Below, piece after piece: positions 1 to 5,820 of a DNA stretch of 18,172 nucleotides; the stretch's first letter is position 1; each line of letters begins with the position of its first letter. Made by a program: the position numbers and the translations under genes. The stretch is taken from NCBI GenBank assembly GCA_964533785.1, contig CAZHNG010000111.1, positions 1 to 18,172 of the forward strand. The letters run 5' to 3'. The notes beneath the pieces are model-generated. The model was not told where the DNA came from, did not search any database, and worked only from the letters and a program-made list of their open reading frames with translations. Source of the stretch: JANQRV01 sp964533785. GTDB taxonomy: Bacteria > Bacteroidota > Bacteroidia > Chitinophagales > Saprospiraceae.

Positions 1-1
1 G

Positions 2-223
2 TGGGAGTGTTTTGGACGTCTCGTGGCAGAAATGGCCGCTAGTGTAGTCATAAAACGTGTTGAAAGTTTTTTGCTAAAATCCCCAGAAGAGCATTATGTT
101 GAATTAATTGAGGCCCATCCTGATCTTTACGAAAAAGTCCCACTCTATCATATCGCATCCTACCTTGGCATACAAGGCCCTTCCCTTAGCAGAATTAGAA
201 AAAGATTGGCAGGCAAAAAGTGA
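2..223 (+). CDS. Crp/Fnr-family transcriptional regulator, C-terminal end (partial)
   Basis: This is the 3' end of a gene that enters from the left edge; the frame is open from base 2 and ends at TGA 221-223. About 73 residues are visible. The last 30 contain a helix-turn-helix with the segment VPLYHIASYLGIQGPSLSRI, which is typical of the C-terminal winged helix of Crp/Fnr regulators in Bacteroidota. The preceding residues (LLKSPEEHYVELIEAHPDL) match the helix that normally leads into that domain. The cyclic-nucleotide-like sensor domain lies outside the window, so the ligand is unknown. The GTG at 23 and ATG at 32 are internal codons, not starts. The regulator stops 69 bases before the hydrolase gene, which has its own promoter-like element, so co-transcription is not implied. 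Confidence 0.8.
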   Translation, partial: WECFGRLVAEMAASVVIKRVESFLLKSPEEHYVELIEAHPDLYEKVPLYHIASYLGIQGPSLSRIRKRLAGKK

Positions 224-261
224 TTTTAACCTGGGTTAAGGAAATCAGGAATTAAGGTACT

Positions 262-269
262 TAGCTTTG
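262..269 (+). promoter_or_regulatory. Predicted -7 element of the hydrolase promoter
   Basis: TAGCTTTG matches the Bacteroidota sigma-ABfA -7 consensus TAnnTTTG exactly. It lies 23 bases before the ATG at 293, giving an expected leader of roughly 15-20 bases. I see no clear TTG at the -33 position, only TTA near 235, so strength is uncertain. Confidence 0.5.
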
Positions 270-292
270 TATTGAACTTAAAATAATACAAA

Positions 293-1162
293 ATGAAGCT
301 AAACAGTATATTAATTGTAACCGTATTGCTCCTGTCGACCGGAGCTTTTTCGCAAAACTTAAAACAAGAAAATATGCAAAAGGAAATTGATTCAAAGACC
401 ATCGTCTTTATCCACGGACTATTCGTTAACAACCAAAGTTGGAATGATTGGAAAGCATACTTTGAAGATAAGGGATATGTTTGCTACGCTCCTGCCCATC
501 CAGGACATGAAGGTAATCCTGCAGAACTTAGAGCCAATCCACCAGCTGGGTTGGAAGATGTCAAGTTAGAAGATTGGGAAAAAAACTTAGAAATGCTTAT
601 TGATGGACTTCCTGAAAAACCAATACTTATTGGTCACTCTACAGGTGGATTAGTGGCACAAAGATTGGTGGCATCAGGCAGAGCAGAAGCTGCTATCCTC
701 ATAAGTAGCGCACCTCCTAAAGGTATACTTTCCTTAAAGCCAAGTTTTCTAAAAGCCAATAACCCAAGTTTGAATTTCTTCGCTGGAAGATCGGTTTTTA
801 ATCCAAAGGAGAAAAAAGCTAAAAAGTGGTTTCACTATGCATTCGCCAACACTCTTACCAGAGCAGAATCTGATCAAGCGTGGGAAGCGTCTGTAGTGCC
901 GGAAAGTAGACGAACACATAGAGGCCTTCTTGGAAATGCAGCTAAAATAGACACCAAAAAACCACATGTGCCTATGTTATTTCTTGGAGGCTTAGAAGAT
1001 GTCATTGTACCTAATGAATTGGTCAGAAAAACGATCAAAAAATATACAGACGAAAACAGCATTGTGGATTCTAAATTCTACGAGGGTAAAGACCATTTCA
1101 TCTGTGGCGCGCCTGGATGGGAGGAAGTCGCCAATTATATATTGGAATGGATATCTGAATAG
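293..1162 (+). CDS. Exported alpha/beta-fold hydrolase
   Basis: The 289-residue protein starts with a Sec signal peptide (residues 1-20, hydrophobic core ILIVTVLLLS, likely cleavage AFS|Q), so it should act in the periplasm or outside the cell. The rest is an alpha/beta hydrolase: HG at 41-42 forms the usual oxyanion-hole segment, the nucleophile elbow GHSTGG puts Ser116 at the active site, and Asp236 (in GGLEDVIVP) and His268 (in EGKDHF) complete a plausible catalytic triad. A cap region lies around residues 140-215. The substrate cannot be read from the sequence; esterase or lipase-like activity is the safe call. The ATG at 293 is chosen because it gives the signal peptide and lies just after a promoter element. 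No Shine-Dalgarno sequence is visible, as is usual in this phylum. The gene stands alone between a regulator and a long non-coding stretch. Confidence 0.85.
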   Translation: MKLNSILIVTVLLLSTGAFSQNLKQENMQKEIDSKTIVFIHGLFVNNQSWNDWKAYFEDKGYVCYAPAHPGHEGNPAELRANPPAGLEDVKLEDWEKNLEMLIDGLPEKPILIGHSTGGLVAQRLVASGRAEAAILISSAPPKGILSLKPSFLKANNPSLNFFAGRSVFNPKEKKAKKWFHYAFANTLTRAESDQAWEASVVPESRRTHRGLLGNAAKIDTKKPHVPMLFLGGLEDVIVPNELVRKTIKKYTDENSIVDSKFYEGKDHFICGAPGWEEVANYILEWISE

Positions 1163-1337
1163 CGGATATAATGAGAAGGCTGTTATTCCATAAGCTTTAA
1201 TGGCTTGTTAAGACTGATTGTATAGAGTATTTTATACCATATCAGGAACCAATGGGATATTTTATCCAGTCTTGCAAAGGGGGCGCAGACTCGGTTTAGT
1301 TTAGTCGTTTAATCATAGAAGGTTCAAAATCACCTTC

Positions 1338-1585
1338 TCTTAGGTTTTGAGACTTTTCCGGGTAGTGGTTCCCACCAGAAATTTCTATCCTTTTTAGTTG
1401 GGCCTTTTTCCGAAATGCTGCGTTCTCAAAAGCCTTACTTAGCGGGGCTATGCGCGGTTTTGAACTCGGATGTGGGGCCCCTCTCCCCCACTTCCTCGTT
1501 GCCTTTAGAAAAAATACCCGACCCAAAAATGGCATTAACTTCTGGTGGGAACCAATAGTCCCAAGATCCCAAAGTTTTTTAGTAC
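1338..1585. repeat. Imperfect inverted-repeat element in a gene-free stretch
   Basis: The stretch 1163-1816 has no credible gene. Inside it, TGGTTCCCACCAGAA at 1366-1380 is repeated in exact inverted orientation at 1540-1554 (15 of 15 bases). The similarity continues inward in degenerate form: by eye 1381-1422 and the reverse complement of 1497-1539 match at roughly 60%, with small gaps. There is weaker matching outside the arms to about 1340 and 1582. GTGGGG at 1472-1477 and CCCCAC at 1486-1491 make a second GC-rich stem near the centre. Short open frames on both strands here (1296-1535 minus, 1450-1752 plus) encode distantly similar peptides, which fits an inverted duplication better than a gene. 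It could be a MITE-like element, a degraded insertion or a structured RNA. Confidence 0.5.
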
Positions 1586-1770
1586 CTACAAAACCAGATA
1601 AGATCTGTCACCGAATGCCCAAATCAGCAAATCGAATGTCATGCTCCCTTTACCGATACTTATTTATTCTGATTCCCGATTTTTTCAGCTATTTTTGCTG
1701 GTCAATAAATAATTTGAAGGCAATGCTTCCAGATCGAAATATTGGGCGGTAGAATAAGAGTTTTCCGACC

Positions 1771-1805
1771 TCTGGTATCTGGTATCTTATGTCTGGTATC
1801 TAGTA
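1771..1805. repeat. Five-copy heptamer tandem repeat upstream of the ligase fusion
   Basis: Five consecutive 7-base units all begin with TCT: TCTGGTA, TCTGGTA, TCTTATG, TCTGGTA, TCTAGTA. The array ends 11 bases before the ATG at 1817. A related array occurs at 5778-5805. Similar short degenerate repeats are, as I recall, dispersed in intergenic DNA of many Bacteroidota genomes, where they give spurious reading frames rich in DTRYKIQ-like peptides. Confidence 0.75.
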
Positions 1806-1816
1806 GTAACGCTTGC

Positions 1817-4800
1817 ATGAAAATTAAGGTAGGGATATTTTTTGGCGGACCATCCAGAGAACGCGAAGTATCATTTGCGGGGGGACGTACTGTGTACGAC
1901 AATCTCAACAAATCCATATTTGAACCCATTCCCATTTTTGTCGATACTTTCCGCAACTTTATTAAGCTGGACTGGCAGTATGTGTATAAAGGGACTATCC
2001 GGGACTTTTATCCCCCGGTAGCTGATGTTCCTCCTTCGCCGAATGGTTTTCAGGTGTACATCGAGAGCCTGGGAGAACTTTCTTCCGAAACACAAGATGC
2101 TATTATCAACAAAGTCGGCAGCCGTATTTTACCCGAACAATTAGCAGAAGAGATCGACCTGGCCTTTTTAGCCCTTCACGGGGAATACGGAGAAGACGGG
2201 CAGATCCAACAGCAGCTTGCCGACCTGAACATTCCCTATACCGGCAGTGGTGTACAGGCGAGTGAAATTGGCATGGATAAAGCCTTGCAAAAGGAACTCA
2301 TGGCTGACAAAGGCTTTGATACACCGGAGATCATTAAACTAAAACGGCACGAATGGGAACTCTCCGACCATCAAGCCATATTTGATAAAGCCGGTAAAAC
2401 GATCGGTTTTCCAATGGTTATCCGCCCGGCACGACAAGGCTCCTCGATCGGGGTTTCCATAATCGAAGAAGAAACCTTTGAAACCTTTCAGACGGCCATT
2501 AACCAAGCCTTTTTCAGGGAATTGTTGCCCGTCAGGGAATGGCTGAGTCGGGATGATTTCGAACGCAGGGAATACATTCAACTCATTACCGATATTCGCG
2601 ATGGCCTGGGTTTTCCAATGGACGTGCATGTGAAACGGCAGCGAAAGACCATCTATCATCCGGAGGCTTTACTCCATTATCTCAATGAACAGGCGCGATT
2701 ACCAGAAAACGCCCAGGAAACGATCCTCTTAGAGAGCCACCTCGATGAAAAAACCGTCATCATAGAATCTTTTATCCACGGTAAAGAATTTTCCTGTATT
2801 GTGATCCGGCAGGAAGATGGTTCTGCGGTGGCATTACCGCCTACGGAAATCATCAAGAGGCAAGGTGTTTTCGATTATCGCTCGAAATACATGCCGGGCT
2901 TTTCCCGTAAAATTACGCCTATTGACCTTCCAGAGGAGCAAATCGAAGCCATCCGTACCGAATGTGAGCAATTATTTGTTGAATTAGGCTTCCATACCTA
3001 TGCCAGGATCGATGGGTTTAGCACACCGGAAGGAAAAATTTTCCTCAATGACCCCAATACTACTTCCGGTATGTTGCCGTCCTCTTTCTTTTTTCACCAG
3101 GCAGCAGAAATTGGGCTCAACCCTTCACAGTTCCTCACCTTCATCATGAGGATCTCTCTTCAGGAAAGACTTGGCGAGTTTCCGGAAAACGAAAAATACC
3201 TTACCCTACTTAACCGAATGGATGAATCCATCAGCCAACTGCAAAGCCAAACGGAAGAAAAACAGAAAGTAGCCGTTCTATTGGGAGGATATTCTTTTGA
3301 AAGGCATATCTCCGTAGAAAGCGGGCGCAACATATACGAAAAACTAGCCAGTTCAGAAAAGTATGTACCTATTCCCGTTTTTCTTACGGGGAGTAATTAT
3401 AAGCACGATCTTTTTCAGATCCCCATTAACCTTCTTTTGAAGGACAATGCCGACGATATCCGCGATAAGATCCGGCATTTCAAACATCATCCGCTCATTG
3501 AAAAGATCAAGGAAAAATGCCGTGCCGTTACCGAAAAATATGCGTCCAGTGAAGTCGTTTTTGAACCTCAGCATTTAACTTACGATGGATTGAAATCAGT
3601 AGCGGATTTCGTCTTCATCGCGTTACACGGCCGGCCAGGTGAAGATGGACAGGTACAAATGGAACTGGAGGCGCGCAGCCTGCCTTATAATGGTTCGGGT
3701 ATTCGTTCTTCAAAGATCACTATCGATAAATATAAAACCCTGCAAACCCTTAAACGCAACGGTTTTATCGTTACCAAACAATTATTAGTTTCCAAAGAAA
3801 GCTACCTGGATGACCAGGCCGCTTTTTTTGATGATATTGAAAGTGAGTTTAACTATCCCTTTGTACTCAAGCCGGTAGACGATGGCTGTAGTTCTGCGGT
3901 GATGGTCATCAAAAACAGGGAACAACTGGAAGCGTATGCTCATCTGATGTTCCGGCCGGATCAGACGGAAGGAGCAGAGTACAGACGACAATTGAGGCTT
4001 GGGAGGAAAGAAGAGTTTTCCAGAAAGTCAGTTATCCTTTGCGAGCAACTGATTACTGCGGAAGGGGCAAAAAACTTTATGGAGGTTACCTGCGGCTTGC
4101 TCACCCATCATAAAGAAGGGAGCTCCTTCACCTACGAAGTTTTTGAACCTTCCGAAACTTTAGCAACAAAAGGAATACTCTCCCTGGAAGAAAAGTTTCT
4201 GGCAGGGGAAGGGCAAAATATTACACCGGCTAGGTTTGCCAAGGATGCGGAGGCCTACGACGCCATTGCCGGCCAAGTAAAGAAAACCATTGAAAAAGCA
4301 GCTCGCGTACTTGATATCCGAGGATACGCCCGTATTGATGCTTTTGTACGGATCTTTGAAGACGGCCGGGCAGAGACCATTATCGTGGAAGTTAACTCGC
4401 TACCGGGCATGACACCCGCCACCGTCATCTTCCACCAGGCAGCATTAAATGGTTATAAACCTTACGAATTTATTAATGCCGTTATTGAGTTTGGGCATAC
4501 TGCCACAAAGAAAAAAGCGAATACTACAGTGCAACAACCCGTCGTTTCTAGTGGAGGTGTTTTTGCCGAAACTGATGTTCCCGCCAAAGTAGAAAAGGAA
4601 AATATCGTTAAAGAGCCTACTAAAACAATGAATACAGAAGCTAAGCCTCAAGGGCCTCAATTGGATCATTCCATTGCCGGAAGAGTCCGCTATTTTTTCA
4701 CTTCGATTCTCGGCTTTTTTACTTCTCCGGTTTTCTTTAAAAATTGTCTGGCCATTGTTCTGTTTATCGCTGTGGTATTTTTGGGGTTCACCTGGTGGCT

Positions 4801-5548
4801 GAACATATATACCTATCATGGTAAAACCAGAACCATTGGGGATTATGTAGGTATGAACCTTGATCAAGCGTCGAAAACAGCGCAGAGAAATACTTTTCAA
4901 ATAATTGTTAATGACTCCATTTTTGTAGTGGGTAAGGACCCGAACGTCATCCTCGATCAAACACCTAAGCCAAATGCCAAAGTCAAAAAGAACCGGAGCG
5001 TCTACGTGACGGTTACCAGCAATACACCGCCCTTGGTTCCCCTGCCTAAATTGATCGGAAATTACGATTACAGCCAGTATACCCGGAAGCTCGAAAGATT
5101 AGGGATTAATTTTAGGATAAGAGAACGCAAATTCGACTATAAACAAGAACCGAATACCATCCTTTACTTTTACCACGGTGAAGAACAAATAACGGATAGC
5201 AAACTGAGGCGAGGGGTCAAAGTGCCGAAGGGGAGTTTACTCGAATTTGTCGTAACCGAACGCAATACCGGTCAGGTGTATATCCCCAACCTAGTTTGCA
5301 AACGTTTTAAAGCTGCAACTTTTATGATCGAAGGTATGGACCTGATCATAGATGATGTCTTTGGTCCTCGTAGCGATGATGCTTACGTCGAAAGACAGGA
5401 ACCGGCATATCAGGCGGGAGCGATGATCCCCGTTGGGTCCCGGATTACGTTGTACTTAAGCAATGAACGTCCGCTGGGCTGCTCTGAAGGTAATGAGCCT
5501 AGTGACTTAGTAGTGCCGCAGGATACGACTTCGGAGGAAGGCAATTGA
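1817..5548 (+). CDS. Tandem D-Ala-D-Ala ligase-like protein fused to a membrane segment and PASTA domains
   Basis: The product has 1243 residues; a single Ddl is about 310-360. Module 1 (about 1-470) has the Ddl N-terminal signature GGPSREREVS (10-19), LHGEYGEDG (120-128), RPARQGSSIGV (203-213), DYRSKY (353-358), RID (397-399) and NDPNTTSGM (411-419). Module 2 (about 485-895) has GGYSFERHIS (490-499), LHGRPGEDG (603-611), KPVDDGCSSA (685-694), EEKF (791-794), RID (839-841) and EVNSLPGMT (858-866). A polar linker, one membrane helix (about 977-1000) and three PASTA repeats (about 1007-1068, 1076-1148, 1154-1222) follow. The expected topology is ligase modules in the cytoplasm and PASTA in the periplasm. 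Ddl joins two D-alanines for peptidoglycan precursors; PASTA domains bind peptidoglycan or muropeptides in PASTA kinases. The frame is open from 1742, but ATG 1817 starts exactly at the Ddl N-terminus. Whether either module is active is uncertain (see findings). Confidence 0.9.
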   Translation: MKIKVGIFFGGPSREREVSFAGGRTVYDNLNKSIFEPIPIFVDTFRNFIKLDWQYVYKGTIRDFYPPVADVPPSPNGFQVYIESLGELSSETQDAIINKVGSRILPEQLAEEIDLAFLALHGEYGEDGQIQQQLADLNIPYTGSGVQASEIGMDKALQKELMADKGFDTPEIIKLKRHEWELSDHQAIFDKAGKTIGFPMVIRPARQGSSIGVSIIEEETFETFQTAINQAFFRELLPVREWLSRDDFERREYIQLITDIRDGLGFPMDVHVKRQRKTIYHPEALLHYLNEQARLPENAQETILLESHLDEKTVIIESFIHGKEFSCIVIRQEDGSAVALPPTEIIKRQGVFDYRSKYMPGFSRKITPIDLPEEQIEAIRTECEQLFVELGFHTYARIDGFSTPEGKIFLNDPNTTSGMLPSSFFFHQAAEIGLNPSQFLTFIMRISLQERLGEFPENEKYLTLLNRMDESISQLQSQTEEKQKVAVLLGGYSFERHISVESGRNIYEKLASSEKYVPIPVFLTGSNYKHDLFQIPINLLLKDNADDIRDKIRHFKHHPLIEKIKEKCRAVTEKYASSEVVFEPQHLTYDGLKSVADFVFIALHGRPGEDGQVQMELEARSLPYNGSGIRSSKITIDKYKTLQTLKRNGFIVTKQLLVSKESYLDDQAAFFDDIESEFNYPFVLKPVDDGCSSAVMVIKNREQLEAYAHLMFRPDQTEGAEYRRQLRLGRKEEFSRKSVILCEQLITAEGAKNFMEVTCGLLTHHKEGSSFTYEVFEPSETLATKGILSLEEKFLAGEGQNITPARFAKDAEAYDAIAGQVKKTIEKAARVLDIRGYARIDAFVRIFEDGRAETIIVEVNSLPGMTPATVIFHQAALNGYKPYEFINAVIEFGHTATKKKANTTVQQPVVSSGGVFAETDVPAKVEKENIVKEPTKTMNTEAKPQGPQLDHSIAGRVRYFFTSILGFFTSPVFFKNCLAIVLFIAVVFLGFTWWLNIYTYHGKTRTIGDYVGMNLDQASKTAQRNTFQIIVNDSIFVVGKDPNVILDQTPKPNAKVKKNRSVYVTVTSNTPPLVPLPKLIGNYDYSQYTRKLERLGINFRIRERKFDYKQEPNTILYFYHGEEQITDSKLRRGVKVPKGSLLEFVVTERNTGQVYIPNLVCKRFKAATFMIEGMDLIIDDVFGPRSDDAYVERQEPAYQAGAMIPVGSRITLYLSNERPLGCSEGNEPSDLVVPQDTTSEEGN

Positions 5549-5708
5549 ATCCTCACTTTAAATGTCAGGAACTATCAAATTGGGTAATGGCAAAACAATG
5601 TAGTTGGTAAGGAACCGTTATTTTTCAGTACCTCCTGGTGTTAGGGTGTAGATCAAATAAGCGTCAAGATTTTCTAAATTCGGTTTTAGCCTAAACACAT
5701 ACGTAGTC

Positions 5709-5729
5709 TAGTAATTTAAAGGATTACTA
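5709..5729. other. AT-rich inverted repeat in the 272-base gap after the ligase fusion
   Basis: TAGTAAT (5709-5715) and ATTACTA (5723-5729) form a perfect 7-bp stem with a 7-base loop. It lies 160 bases after the ligase stop and lacks a T-tract on the plus strand, so it is a weak terminator candidate at best. Apart from this and the heptamer repeat I see nothing definite in 5549-5820. Confidence 0.3.
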
Positions 5730-5777
5730 AAAACCACACTCAACCCTATCATCCCCCAATCTCTTGCCATCCTTGCG

Positions 5778-5805
5778 TCTAACGTCTGGAATCTGGCATC
5801 TCATT
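5778..5805. repeat. Heptamer-type tandem repeat upstream of the T9SS cargo gene
   Basis: Four 7-base units begin with TCT: TCTAACG, TCTGGAA, TCTGGCA, TCTCATT. Two more 8-base relatives (TCTTGCCA, TCCTTGCG) precede them at 5762-5777. The array ends 15 bases before the ATG at 5821. It is the same family as the array at 1771-1805 but more degenerate. Confidence 0.6.
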
Positions 5806-5820
5806 TTTAAACATTTTCCC

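Noticed and set aside
1296..1752. Two small overlapping frames on opposite strands (1296-1535 minus, 1450-1752 plus)
   Set aside because: They fall in the inverted-repeat element and are best explained by its symmetry; no start signal or domain supports translation.
1742..1816. A 25-residue N-terminal extension of the ligase fusion
   Set aside because: It is encoded by the heptamer repeat, is not a signal peptide for a protein whose next residues are the Ddl core, and ATG 1817 aligns exactly with the DdlB N-terminus.
4445..4960. A 171-residue minus-strand frame opposite the end of ligase module 2 and the linker
   Set aside because: The plus-strand protein has clear Ddl and membrane motifs here; the antisense frame shows none.
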